Source: CBDDKU01 sp965230375 (lineage in GTDB: Bacteria > Bacteroidota > Bacteroidia > Flavobacteriales_D > Cryomorphaceae). Taken from it: 64,000 nucleotides of DNA. Of the stretch, positions 54,501-62,994 are shown piece after piece. Position numbers and translations under genes: made by a program. How positions within the stretch are numbered: the first letter of the stretch is position 1; each line of letters begins with the position of its first letter. Location: positions 52,165-116,164 of the forward strand of contig CBDDKU010000022.1 in the NCBI GenBank assembly GCA_965230375.1, read 5' to 3'. The notes below the pieces were generated by a model. The model searched no databases and was not told the DNA's origin. It was given only the letters and a program-made list of their open reading frames with translations.

Positions 54501-54643
54501 CATTCACTAATTACGATGGATTGGATCCAGAAATAGCTCGTGATTTTGAAAATGTAAATGATCGAAACCTGAGTTCGAATATTACATATCTCACTCCACC
54601 TCAGGAAATGTCGTTTAACCTAGCTATGAACCTAAGATTTTAA
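51548..54643 (+). CDS. susC: SusC-type TonB-dependent outer-membrane receptor
   Basis: 1031 residues. A Sec signal (ending LLAQ), a carboxypeptidase-regulatory-like domain (about 25-105, VVKGTVTDEDG), a TonB-box-like VVGYGVQ, a plug domain (about 118-240, GKAAGVQVTQGSG and YVVDGIPI) and a long beta-barrel ending in an aromatic Phe (NLRF). It imports oligosaccharides through the outer membrane with SusD as lid, driven by TonB. The substrate is inferred as malto-oligosaccharide from the locus. Four bases separate it from susD. Confidence 0.96.
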   Translation: MIKLYARSILFLLFLVSSSTLLAQVVKGTVTDEDGIPMPGVTIRIDGTTKGASSNMNGDYEIKSVPVGQQTLIFSFIGFKEYRETIQVPATGEVVVNHQMEGDAQQLDEYIVVGYGVQRKKEVTGSISKVDSKEITDIPAPSFEAALQGKAAGVQVTQGSGLAGSGSVIRVRGIASISAGGDPLYVVDGIPIIQDYFLNENRGAFNNNPLATINPNDIASVEVLKDAAATGIYGSRGANGVILITTKSGKGAQGWSFDFSTRHGISMPTANPDMLNSSQWLQLYQEAWENDGNVGLAPLPGGRTWEQARNTNTDWIDETTRVGFKQAYNFGLKYGNAKFNWMLSVGYDDNQSYLESNAYKRSSIRNNLNFILSDKLKVGANISFSQGVNQRVDAAWSGGYGDAMSTALPIYPIFYSEDVYNSDGDLMYAAGDYWDQGSNPVRQRELTEWETVENRMINNVSIDYNPIDNLFIKGYVGLDLMSLNDDKFTDNRLREGNQAVNNLENLTERWANTAINYNVNLTANYIHKLDDKNSFTYMIGGEYQEALLKDLGYVSISSQEVKGLIRSNPDYLDGVDMPEVGRTNYNFISGFGRINYSHADKYFAQFAARVDGSSKFGENNRYGFFPSVSAGWVISEEDFLKDNETISFLKLRAGWGQTGNADIPAYLPTGEYRLSSQTGYNNELYRYQSIAPNPDIQWETANVIDVTLELGLFRDRITTSLSFYNKNTTDVLLNVTPQRSTGVIDYWDNAGEILNRGVEFQINTVNIDKKNLIWKSSLNISYNYNEIVDLGGYSPDAISGGTNDTRVVEGAPVGANYLVRFSHVDPESGRPVYLDINGNETYTWDPDNRVEVGRVLPKALGGFTNTFEFGNWNVGLVMVYSFGSNIYDSSRKRQNGVVSDWNMTTEIFDRWRQNGDQSEYPQLSRLPENYGLPGIWDNNTTQFLKKGDYLRLRRLSVGYTFNAFKVGSMKFESANITLSAVNFLTFTNYDGLDPEIARDFENVNDRNLSSNITYLTPPQEMSFNLAMNLRF

Positions 54644-54647
54644 AGAC

Positions 54648-56051
54648 ATGAAGAAGCAATTCAATTCAAAGTTCTGGATCATCGCCTTGGTTGGTAGCCT
54701 GGCTTTAATTTCGTGCGAAAAACTTTTAGACAAAGAGCCTGATGAATCGGGTGGAATAATACTTCCTGAAAATGCCGTTGAAACAGCTGAAGACCTTCAG
54801 CAACTTTTAAACTCGGCCTACGATGTATTGGCAAATGGTTACAATGGAAGAATTCAAAACCCAGCGAATCTACTCTCTGATAACCTTGAACGGCCTTTTA
54901 ATCAGAATGATTATGAGTCTGTCTGGCTCCGACAAACAACAATTTTCAATGGGTCAGTAGGAGATGCTTTCCGAGAGTTGTACATCGCAGTATTTCGAGC
55001 AAATACAGTTTTGGAGGATTTGCCAAACGTTAGCGGGCTTTCCGAAGAAGATGCAAGGAGAACAACCGGAGAAGCAAAATTCATAAGAGCTCTTTGTCAT
55101 TTTGATGCCGTTCGTGGATGGGCTCACCCCTACGGGTTCACCCCCGGAAATACGCATCCTGGTGTCGCAATTCGCAATAGAAGCTCCCCCGAGAACTTGC
55201 CCAGATCGACAGTTGGAGAAGTATACAATTTTATCCTTCAGGATCTCGCAGATGCTCAAGAAGTATTGCCTGAAATAAATGATGTTTACGCTACCAAATG
55301 GGCAGCTCTGGCTCTAGAAGCCGAAGTACGGTTTCAAATGCAAGATTATGAGAAAGCTCACGAGTTGGCAAACCAGGTTATCGAAAGTAACTCTGTGATG
55401 TTTGACACAGAGGTCAACAAGTACCAGTGGCCACAAGCGAGCCCAGAAGCTTACTTTTACATTTTCAGTGCAGAACTATCAAACGGTGATATTGATAACA
55501 GAAATAACTTCTTCAGAGATAATTACAATTCTCTTGGAGGTAGTCCTTCCCTTCGGGTGCAACCCGATTTATATGATATGCTTACATCACAAGGAACGGG
55601 TGTTCCAAGAGGTGAATTGTATCAAGAGTTGAATCAGGATGGCAATATAAGCTACGTGACTACTATGTTTGATGAGCAGAGTTTCAATATACCGGTTCTT
55701 ACCCTAACCCAAATGATGCTTATAAGGGCTGAATCTGCGGCTGAGTTAGGACTTGATTTGTCTCAGGCTATTGATGATATTAACGCGATCAGAGAGCGAG
55801 CATATGCCTCTCAAGTTTTAAACTTATTACCTTCAGCCAATTCTGAAACTGTAATAACAGCGGCAAGAAATGAACGTCGGATGGAATTCCCATTCAATGC
55901 TCAGAGATACCATGATTTGAAGCGAATTGGGGCACAAGGTGAGAATCCTGATATTCTTGGGTATCCTTACGACTGCAATGGTATGATTCTTCAGTTTCCG
56001 GCTGTAGAAGGAACGGAAACATTTGAACTCAACCCAGGTGGTGGTTGTTAA
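54648..56051 (+). CDS. susD: SusD/RagB-type surface lipoprotein
   Basis: 467 residues. An SPII signal (LISC, Cys23) is followed by the SusD-type EKLLDKEPD opening, helical TPR-like segments (EARRTTGEAKFIRALCHFD is split here as ARRTTGEAKF and FIRALCHFD) and a C-terminal RRMEFPFNAQRYHDLKR motif. It binds the glycan on the cell surface and caps the SusC barrel. It is cotranscribed with susC and the two downstream surface-protein genes. Confidence 0.95.
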   Translation: MKKQFNSKFWIIALVGSLALISCEKLLDKEPDESGGIILPENAVETAEDLQQLLNSAYDVLANGYNGRIQNPANLLSDNLERPFNQNDYESVWLRQTTIFNGSVGDAFRELYIAVFRANTVLEDLPNVSGLSEEDARRTTGEAKFIRALCHFDAVRGWAHPYGFTPGNTHPGVAIRNRSSPENLPRSTVGEVYNFILQDLADAQEVLPEINDVYATKWAALALEAEVRFQMQDYEKAHELANQVIESNSVMFDTEVNKYQWPQASPEAYFYIFSAELSNGDIDNRNNFFRDNYNSLGGSPSLRVQPDLYDMLTSQGTGVPRGELYQELNQDGNISYVTTMFDEQSFNIPVLTLTQMMLIRAESAAELGLDLSQAIDDINAIRERAYASQVLNLLPSANSETVITAARNERRMEFPFNAQRYHDLKRIGAQGENPDILGYPYDCNGMILQFPAVEGTETFELNPGGGC

Positions 56052-56064
56052 ATCAGAACGAAAG

Positions 56065-56571
56065 ATGAAGTTTAAATTTTTTAGATACGCATTCTATACA
56101 ACGGCCTTCGTAATGGCCTTGACTGGTTGCAAAGATGATGAGCCTGAAATAGGAGAGCCTTTCAGTAAAACACAGGGCCTTACAGCTACTGGCTGGCAAA
56201 TAGCCGAAGCATATTTAGTTGATGAGAGCAACCCTGCAAAACCAGAGCAGGACATTTCACAATACTATACTAGCTCTGAAAATTTGCTTGAGATAAACTT
56301 CAGTGCAGATGGATCTTATGAGGTAATAGAAGGAGATGGGATAGCATTTCTTCCTATATCTGGTACCTGGAGTTTTAACGACAACAATGCTCCTAGTTCG
56401 ATCATTTTTGTTGGTGATAATGGGGATGTGATCACTGCTCCACTCGATGGGCCAACTAGAATTGTTGATAGCCAATTGAAAATTAGATTTGAACGAGAGT
56501 TTTGTCAGGTTGATGGTGAATCCAGACCTGTATTGGGATACCGAGTTGTGTTTAACAGAATTGAAGAGTAA
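56065..56571 (+). CDS. SusE-position surface lipoprotein
   Basis: 168 residues from the ATG at 56065; the open frame starts at 56023 inside susD but only this ATG gives a proper lipoprotein signal. The lipobox is ALTGC, followed by KDDEPE, which fits the Lys-Asp/Glu-rich lipoprotein export signal that sends Bacteroidota lipoproteins to the cell surface. The mature part is a small beta-rich domain (LEINFSADGSYEV, SGTWSFNDNN) like DUF5004-type modules. By position it may be a small SusE-like glycan-binding partner, though sequence similarity to SusE is not evident. Confidence 0.72.
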   Translation: MKFKFFRYAFYTTAFVMALTGCKDDEPEIGEPFSKTQGLTATGWQIAEAYLVDESNPAKPEQDISQYYTSSENLLEINFSADGSYEVIEGDGIAFLPISGTWSFNDNNAPSSIIFVGDNGDVITAPLDGPTRIVDSQLKIRFEREFCQVDGESRPVLGYRVVFNRIEE

Positions 56572-57434
56572 TGATGAGAATTTCTAGCATTTTATGTGTT
56601 GTTGGTTGCTTGATAGTTAGTGCAGCAATGGGACAAGGAGTTTACTTTGATCCATCCCCCACTGACGTAACCGGTACTGCCAGACTCTACATTGATATTT
56701 CATCGCCTGATTGTGATAACTGCGGAGCCCTCGCGGACGCCGATCCAGAGACAAATCCAATTTATATTTGGACGTGGAACCCAAATGAAGCGAGAGGGGT
56801 CATCAATGTTGATGGAACTGACTTTGATATTACAAACGGAGATTGGGATAGCTCAAATGAAAGTATGGTCATGAGTCAGGATCCTGATAATCCAAACTTA
56901 TGGTATTACGATTTTGTTGGGGCAACCCTTGTGAATTACTACCAAGCTCCGGCAGCAGTATTCTACGATACGGGTATAGACTTCCTGATCAAAGAAAAAA
57001 ACGGTAACTCACCTGGCGATGGTGAGCCAGAACAAAAGTCGAATGATATGAATATTGTGTTGGAACCTATCGGCTGCTTTGAGAAAATTTGCCCTTTTCC
57101 AACAACATTCTTTCAAGACCAGTACTTCTTCATCAATTACGATAATAACCAAGAAACCATTGGCTTCCTTCAAAACATGGGGCCTGATGAGTGCTTGATT
57201 TGGTTTCGTGCTAGCATAAATGGCGGACCCGAGATTATCTTCAGAGATGAAACAGATAAGTACAAAATGACCTATGATGGAGATGGAATATTTTCTCTCC
57301 CTATGATCCCGGAAGAGTATTTTGAACTTCAAGAAGGTGATGAATTGACCTATTTTGACGCTTTTATTACCAAAGCCCCAATCAACGTCCCGCCCTTTAC
57401 TCAGCCCATTACGTTGACTCCGGGATGTGAATAG
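56571..57434 (+). CDS. Secreted protein of the susCD operon, unknown family
   Basis: 287 residues. A Sec signal (ending AMGQ, about 1-22) precedes a beta-rich protein with two segments that look alike: VYFDPSPTDVTG with IWTWNP early, and DQYFFINYDNN with IWFRASING later. It also has three CxxC/Cys-rich spots (CDNCG, CFEKIC). There is no lipobox and no T9SS domain. The start overlaps the previous stop by one base (TAATG), so it is coupled. It may bind the imported glycan, but the family is not recognised. Confidence 0.7.
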   Translation: MMRISSILCVVGCLIVSAAMGQGVYFDPSPTDVTGTARLYIDISSPDCDNCGALADADPETNPIYIWTWNPNEARGVINVDGTDFDITNGDWDSSNESMVMSQDPDNPNLWYYDFVGATLVNYYQAPAAVFYDTGIDFLIKEKNGNSPGDGEPEQKSNDMNIVLEPIGCFEKICPFPTTFFQDQYFFINYDNNQETIGFLQNMGPDECLIWFRASINGGPEIIFRDETDKYKMTYDGDGIFSLPMIPEEYFELQEGDELTYFDAFITKAPINVPPFTQPITLTPGCE

Positions 57435-57459
57435 TTGTTAAAAGATTTTCCCTGCTTAG

Positions 57460-57500
57460 AGAGCCACCCTTCGCGAAAGTGATCGGTGGCTCTTGCTTTT
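57460..57500 (+). terminator. Terminator of the susCD operon
   Basis: Nine-base stem AGAGCCACC (57460-57468) / GGTGGCTCT (57485-57493) with a 16-base loop, then TGCTTTT. It closes the maltodextrin locus before the MacAB-like genes. Confidence 0.8.
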
Positions 57501-57589
57501 CCGCACATCTTGTTAAAATACCGTTCGCGTAATAGTCTTACTGCCAACAATTCAATACCATATCTTCGTTATTGAACAAATTTGATGAC

Positions 57590-58273
57590 ATGATTAGGCT
57601 AGAAAATGTCAACAAAAGCTACTGGGTCGGATCCCGTCCGCTTCAGGTGCTTAAGGGTATCGACATGGAAATAAAAGAAGGCGAAATGGTTTCGATCATG
57701 GGGTCTTCTGGATCGGGTAAGTCCACCTTGCTCAACATTCTCGGTATCCTCGATTCTTACGACGAAGGCGCGTATTCATTAGATGGAAAGCTCATCAAAA
57801 ATGTAAGCGAAACGAAAGCGGCCAAGTTGCGGAGCGATTTGATCGGTTTTGTCTTCCAATCATTTAACCTAATCTCATTCAAGACGGCTCTCGACAATGT
57901 GGCCTTACCACTCTACTACCAAGGTGTAAGTCGCAAGAAGAGAAATGAGCTGGCTCGCAAATACCTCGATAAGGTCGGGCTTCTCGAATGGGCAGACCAC
58001 CTGCCTACCGAGCTTAGTGGAGGGCAAAAGCAACGGGTGGCAATTGCTCGAGCGCTGATCACACAACCAAAAATCATTTTGGCTGACGAGCCCACAGGAG
58101 CACTTGATACGAAGACATCCTACTCAGTAATGGAAACGCTTCGTCAAGTCAACAAGGAAGGAATGACCGTGATTATAGTTACCCACGAGCAAGATATAGC
58201 TGAAATGACTGATAGCCTCATCAAACTCAAAGATGGAGTCATTGAGTCGCACAATGCATTGGTAGATGTTTGA
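57590..58273 (+). CDS. MacB/LolD-type ABC transporter ATPase
   Basis: 227 residues from the ATG at 57590 (MIRLENVNKSY); a TTG at 57572 would add six residues. Complete ABC motifs: Walker A GSSGSGKST, signature LSGGQKQR, Walker B ILADEPTGALD and H-loop VTHEQ. It powers the two FtsX-type permeases that follow. It overlaps the first permease by eight bases. Confidence 0.94.
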   Translation: MIRLENVNKSYWVGSRPLQVLKGIDMEIKEGEMVSIMGSSGSGKSTLLNILGILDSYDEGAYSLDGKLIKNVSETKAAKLRSDLIGFVFQSFNLISFKTALDNVALPLYYQGVSRKKRNELARKYLDKVGLLEWADHLPTELSGGQKQRVAIARALITQPKIILADEPTGALDTKTSYSVMETLRQVNKEGMTVIIVTHEQDIAEMTDSLIKLKDGVIESHNALVDV

Positions 58274-59495
58274 TCTCGATAAATGGCAGGAAATATTATC
58301 GACCATCGGGAAGAATAAGCTGAGAACCTTCCTTACCGCATTTTCTGTGATGTGGGGAATCTTTATGCTCGTAATTCTCTTGGGCGTAAGCCAGGGATTG
58401 CAAAATGGTGTGATCAGATCTTTTAGCGATGATGCCTTCAATAGTATTTGGGTATTCAGCGGTCGAACCACCAAGCCTTACAAAGGATTGCAATCGGGAC
58501 GGACAATTCAGTTTACTTCAGAAGACTACGACATGGTACTTCAAAAAGTGGACGACATCGAGTACAGCACGGGCCGGTATATGGTTTGGAACGCTCAGGT
58601 CAACAGGGGAACCGAATACAATACCTATCCACTCAGAGCTGTGCACCCAGCGCACCGCTATTTGGAAAACTCGCTGATTACCAATGGTCGATTTTTGAGT
58701 CCAATCGATCTAGAAGAAAAGAGAAAGCTCGCAGTTATCGGTCGGGATGTTCAAAAAGATCTCTTCCCTGATGAAGATCCAATAGGACAATTCATTGAAG
58801 TTTATGGAATACCGTTCAAAGTTGTTGGTGTTTTTGACGACACTGGAAACCCGCGTGAAATGCGGTACATCTACATTCCGATAACTACGGGGCAGCAAAT
58901 TTTTGGAGCTGGAAATGACATCAATATGTTCATGGTCACTACTGGGACACAAGCCTTGCCGCGAACTATTCAGATGCGAAAGGAGATTGAGTACCTGCTC
59001 AAGCAAAAGCACATGGTGCATCCTGACGACGAAAATGCCATTCGCGTGAGCAATAACAATGAAGAGATGAAGGAGATAACGGATATTCTCCTCGGGATTA
59101 AAACCTTTGTCTGGATTATTGGAATCTTCACAATCATCGCTGGAGTGGTTGGCGTTAGCAATATCATGAGCATCGTAGTCAAAGAGAGAACTAAGGAGAT
59201 CGGTGTACGAAAGGCTCTGGGAGCTACTCCATTTTCGGTGGTGAGTCTCATACTTCACGAGTCTATTTTCATAACGGCCATTGCCGGTTACATTGGCTTG
59301 GTAGCAGGGGTGTTTGTCCTGGAGATTATCGGTTCGGAGATAGGTCAACAGCAAATGTTCGACCGACCAGAAGTCAATTTTACAGTGGCTATCGTCACAT
59401 TGGTAATCATGGTATTTGCGGGAGCACTGGCCGGATTTTTTCCGGCATTGAGAGCAGCCCGTATCAAACCCGTTATAGCCCTAAGAGATCAGTAA
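58266..59495 (+). CDS. MacB-type ABC permease 1
   Basis: 409 residues with the MacB/FtsX layout: one N-terminal helix, a large periplasmic domain (about 45-270) and three C-terminal helices with the conserved MSIVVKERTKEIGVRKALG region and a final FPALRAARIKPVIALR. It transmits ATPase motion to the periplasm (mechanotransmission). It pairs with the next, homologous permease. Confidence 0.93.
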   Translation: MFDLDKWQEILSTIGKNKLRTFLTAFSVMWGIFMLVILLGVSQGLQNGVIRSFSDDAFNSIWVFSGRTTKPYKGLQSGRTIQFTSEDYDMVLQKVDDIEYSTGRYMVWNAQVNRGTEYNTYPLRAVHPAHRYLENSLITNGRFLSPIDLEEKRKLAVIGRDVQKDLFPDEDPIGQFIEVYGIPFKVVGVFDDTGNPREMRYIYIPITTGQQIFGAGNDINMFMVTTGTQALPRTIQMRKEIEYLLKQKHMVHPDDENAIRVSNNNEEMKEITDILLGIKTFVWIIGIFTIIAGVVGVSNIMSIVVKERTKEIGVRKALGATPFSVVSLILHESIFITAIAGYIGLVAGVFVLEIIGSEIGQQQMFDRPEVNFTVAIVTLVIMVFAGALAGFFPALRAARIKPVIALRDQ

Positions 59496-59496
59496 T

Positions 59497-60747
59497 ATGT
59501 TTGACAGAGAAAAATGGGCCGAAGTATTTGAAGTTCTGAGCAAGAACCCGTTCAGGACAGCTGCTACTGCTTTTGGAGTGGTTTGGGGGATACTCATGCT
59601 CATCATCATGATTGGATCGGCGAATGGGCTTGAAAATGGTGTTCGGGGCAACGTAAACAGAGTCACAAATTGCACATACATCTGGACGCAGACCACCACC
59701 AAGCCTTATGCAGGATTTAATCGTGGGCGCAATTTTTACCTCAGGTCTGATGATGTAGCCTATCTCAAAGAAGCTGTGCCAAATATCGATATCCTATCTC
59801 CTCGCAACCAGCTGGGAGGTTACCGGGGTTCCAATAATGTGACGCGAGGAACGCTTACCGGAGCATTCTCAATCTATGGCGATACTGAGGACTATTTCAA
59901 GATTGATCCACACCCCATCGAAGTTGGACGCTACATAAATGAAGGTGACCTCGAAGAACTGCGCAAAGTCTGCGTTATTGGAAAGGGCGTTTTCAAAGAA
60001 CTTTTTGAAAAAGGCGAAGACCCAATAGGAGAGTATATCAAAATTAATGGGGTCAATTTTCAGGTGGTTGGAATGTATGGCTCCAACTTTACCGGTGAGC
60101 GCGCAGAAGAAGACACCAAGAGCATTTACATTCCAATTACAACCTTCCAAAAGGCATTCAACTATGGAGATATCGTTGGTTGGATGAGCATTACTAGTAA
60201 GCCGAATGTCCTTGTTTCAGAACTTGAAAAGGAAATTATCTCCAAGCTTAAAGTTCGCCACAAAATTCACCCCGACGATGACCGAGCTTTCGGAAACTAC
60301 AATGGTGAGCAGGAATACTTGGAGATGAATAGCCTGTTTTTCGGGATCAGAGCTCTATCCTGGTTTGTCGGCGTTTTGACCCTATTTGCTGGAGTGATCG
60401 GCGTGAGCAATATCATGTTGGTGATCATAAAAGAGCGCACAAAGGAAATCGGAGTCCGTAAAGCGATGGGTGCAACACCGTTCAATATCGTCTCACAGAT
60501 CATGTTGGAGTCCCTATTCTTATCCAGTATTGCAGGAGTGATAGGCATCATTCTCGGAGTCTGGGCGCTAGAAGGTGTCAGCTCCTTGATGGGAGATGAT
60601 GCTGGAGTATTTCGAAATCCAGGGGTGCCATTTGATGTTCTCTTCATAGCACTTGTCGTACTTATTTTTTGTGGTCTTATCTCGGGAATCTTACCCGCTT
60701 TCAGAGCCGCACGTATTAAACCTGTTGAAGCACTTAGAACTGAATAA
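59497..60747 (+). CDS. MacB-type ABC permease 2
   Basis: 416 residues, same layout as the preceding permease and clearly homologous to it (shared NIMxVxxKERTKEIGVRKAxGATPF and final FRAARIKPVEALR). The two likely form a heterodimer with two ATPase copies. One base separates the genes, so this arose by tandem duplication and divergence (inference). Confidence 0.93.
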   Translation: MFDREKWAEVFEVLSKNPFRTAATAFGVVWGILMLIIMIGSANGLENGVRGNVNRVTNCTYIWTQTTTKPYAGFNRGRNFYLRSDDVAYLKEAVPNIDILSPRNQLGGYRGSNNVTRGTLTGAFSIYGDTEDYFKIDPHPIEVGRYINEGDLEELRKVCVIGKGVFKELFEKGEDPIGEYIKINGVNFQVVGMYGSNFTGERAEEDTKSIYIPITTFQKAFNYGDIVGWMSITSKPNVLVSELEKEIISKLKVRHKIHPDDDRAFGNYNGEQEYLEMNSLFFGIRALSWFVGVLTLFAGVIGVSNIMLVIIKERTKEIGVRKAMGATPFNIVSQIMLESLFLSSIAGVIGIILGVWALEGVSSLMGDDAGVFRNPGVPFDVLFIALVVLIFCGLISGILPAFRAARIKPVEALRTE

Positions 60748-60758
60748 ACATTAAACAC

Positions 60759-61862
60759 ATGAAAAAGGCCATTTTTATCATCGCTTCCATCGTAGCTGTC
60801 GGGATTCTTGGTTACACGCTGCACTATGTATACGGCAAGTCACAGGAGAAGCCCATCGTCTTTGATACGGAAAAGCCCTTCTATTCCGATGTCATCAAGA
60901 AAACCGTGGCTACCGGTTCAGTCGTACCTAGAAAAGAGATTGAAATCAAGCCCGTAGTTTCGGGAATTATCGAAGAGATATTCGTTGAGCCCGGTGAAAT
61001 AGTAAAACGTGGCGAAGTCATTGCCCGCATCAAAGTCATTCCCGATATGGTCAGCTTGAACAATGCCGAAAATCGGGTAAATATGGCCCAGATCGGCTAC
61101 GATAATACCATAGTGGATTATGACCGAAACAAAAAGCTCTACGATGAAGGAGTCATTTCGTATGCCAACTTTCAGCCATTCGATCTGGCGAAGAAAAATG
61201 CCAAAGCTGAGCTCGAAGCGGCCGAAGATAATTTGAAGATTATCAGAGAAGGTGTTTCATCGAAGAATAGCGCTTCTGCCAATACCCTGGTCAAAAGCAC
61301 GATCTCGGGAATGGTTCTCGATGTTCCTGTTGAAATCGGAAATTCAGTTATTGAGCTAAACAATTTCAACGACGGAACGACCATCGCCACGGTAGCCGAT
61401 ATGACCGACCTGATCTTTGAGGGAAAAGTTGATGAATCAGAAGTGGGAAAAGTCAAGGAAGGCATGGCTTTGGTATTAACTGTAGGAGCTATTGAAGATG
61501 AAGAGTTTGATGCCACACTAGAGTATATCTCACCAAAAGGAGTGGAAGAAAACGGAGCCATTCAATTCGAAATTAAAGCCGCCGTTGATCTCAAAGAGAA
61601 TCAGTTTATCCGGGCGGGCTATTCTGCAAATGCCAACGTGGTTTTAGACAAACGCGATAATGTCTTAGTAATCGATGAAAGCTTGGTTCAATACGAAAAT
61701 GACACGGCTACCTTTGTGGAAGTGAGTGTGGGCGATCAACAATTCGAAAAGCGAGAAGTTTCCTTAGGTTTGTCTGATGGAATCAAAGTGGAAATCATCT
61801 CTGGACTCAATGAAAATGATGAAATCAAAATGTGGAATCAACCGAGGCCAGCTGAAGGTTAG
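60759..61862 (+). CDS. MacA/HlyD-type periplasmic membrane fusion protein
   Basis: 367 residues. An N-terminal membrane anchor (about 4-24) is followed by a lipoyl-like strand pair (VVSGIIEEIFVEPGEIVKRGEV), a helical hairpin (about 110-165) and beta-barrel/membrane-proximal domains. It links the MacB-like permeases to an outer-membrane channel. No TolC gene is in this cluster. Export substrate unknown. Confidence 0.92.
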   Translation: MKKAIFIIASIVAVGILGYTLHYVYGKSQEKPIVFDTEKPFYSDVIKKTVATGSVVPRKEIEIKPVVSGIIEEIFVEPGEIVKRGEVIARIKVIPDMVSLNNAENRVNMAQIGYDNTIVDYDRNKKLYDEGVISYANFQPFDLAKKNAKAELEAAEDNLKIIREGVSSKNSASANTLVKSTISGMVLDVPVEIGNSVIELNNFNDGTTIATVADMTDLIFEGKVDESEVGKVKEGMALVLTVGAIEDEEFDATLEYISPKGVEENGAIQFEIKAAVDLKENQFIRAGYSANANVVLDKRDNVLVIDESLVQYENDTATFVEVSVGDQQFEKREVSLGLSDGIKVEIISGLNENDEIKMWNQPRPAEG

Positions 61863-62973
61863 TAGCGTATTTTGTCTCTTCTTCATTTGCTTCATAGCGT
61901 GCTCGCCAGCTAAAGAAAACTCCAAAAGCGATTCCGCGGTCAACACAGGAGCAGAAGTGGAAGTCATCCATGCTGATGGCCTGCAAATTAGAGAGACACC
62001 AAAGTTCTACCTTGTTGATGTGTTCAACCCGAAGGACTCAACTGAGCAAATCGGTTCCTACGTAATTTCTAAGTCACCGGGCACTTTTGGTCAAGACACC
62101 ATTTCGGGCCCCGTTCAGTCTTTCGGATTGAGCAGTACTACCTTTTCCGCCTTTTTTGATCGCCTTGGATTGATCTCGGCAATAAAAGGAATGACCTATA
62201 CCGATCGCGTTTTGAATCAGACCATCAAAAAGCGCATCTCAGATGGCCAAATTCTTGAGCTGACATCAGCGGGAGAATTGGATTTTGAGAAGGTAATCTC
62301 GGTCAAACCCGAAGCCTTCATGGTCTATAGCTTTGGCGATTCTGATTACTCGAGGCTGCAAGAACAGGGAATTCATATCGTACACAACTTGGAATACCTT
62401 GAAAGCACGCCATTGGGTAGAGCGGAGTGGATCAAACTTGTTGGATGTTTAACAGGACAGCTAGATGAAGCTACGGCCGTATTCCAAGCGCTCGAGAAAC
62501 GGTATATGGACGTGAAATTGAAAGCCATGCTCAGCTCTCACTTGCCGACAATTTTCACAGGGAGCAATTACAAAGGGCTTTGGTATGCACCTGGAAATGA
62601 TAGCTACATAGCCCACTACATTCGAGATGCGGGAGCTATGTACTCCTTCCATAAATACGAAGGGCAGGGCTCCATAGAGATCGAGTACGAAGCGGCTTTG
62701 GAAACAATTACCACTGCTGACTATTGGGGGATGGTCGTCTCTCAAGAAGGTGAGTATACCATCGAAGACTTTGAAGAAGCGCATCAGAATGCAGAGCTTT
62801 TCAAATCTTTTCAAAATGGGAACGTATTCGTTTGCAACGCGGCTACTTCAGACTACTTCGGAGATGCTGTTATGGAGCCAGATGTAGTTCTTGCCGACTT
62901 AGTTAAAATTATTCGTCCCAACTATCTGCCAGATCACCAACCGAAGTATTTCTTCGATTTAATGCCAAATTAA
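61819..62973 (+). CDS. BtuF/FecB-like metal-chelate substrate-binding lipoprotein
   Basis: 384 residues from the ATG at 61819, chosen because it gives an SPII signal (CFIACSPAKEN) of normal length; the frame is open from 61777. It overlaps the fusion-protein gene by 44 bases, but the job is different. The mature part has the two-lobe type III periplasmic binding-protein pattern (SAGELDFEKVISVKPEAFM, YWGMVVSQEG). It binds a cobalamin- or siderophore-type ligand for the permease that follows. Ligand not predictable. Confidence 0.85.
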   Translation: MKSKCGINRGQLKVSSVFCLFFICFIACSPAKENSKSDSAVNTGAEVEVIHADGLQIRETPKFYLVDVFNPKDSTEQIGSYVISKSPGTFGQDTISGPVQSFGLSSTTFSAFFDRLGLISAIKGMTYTDRVLNQTIKKRISDGQILELTSAGELDFEKVISVKPEAFMVYSFGDSDYSRLQEQGIHIVHNLEYLESTPLGRAEWIKLVGCLTGQLDEATAVFQALEKRYMDVKLKAMLSSHLPTIFTGSNYKGLWYAPGNDSYIAHYIRDAGAMYSFHKYEGQGSIEIEYEAALETITTADYWGMVVSQEGEYTIEDFEEAHQNAELFKSFQNGNVFVCNAATSDYFGDAVMEPDVVLADLVKIIRPNYLPDHQPKYFFDLMPN

Positions 62974-62994
62974 TCCGAAGCTTATCTTTGAGCC

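Noticed and set aside
61777..61818. Upstream start for the substrate-binding lipoprotein
   Set aside because: It would place 14 extra charged residues before an already complete SPII signal and lengthen the overlap with the fusion-protein gene.
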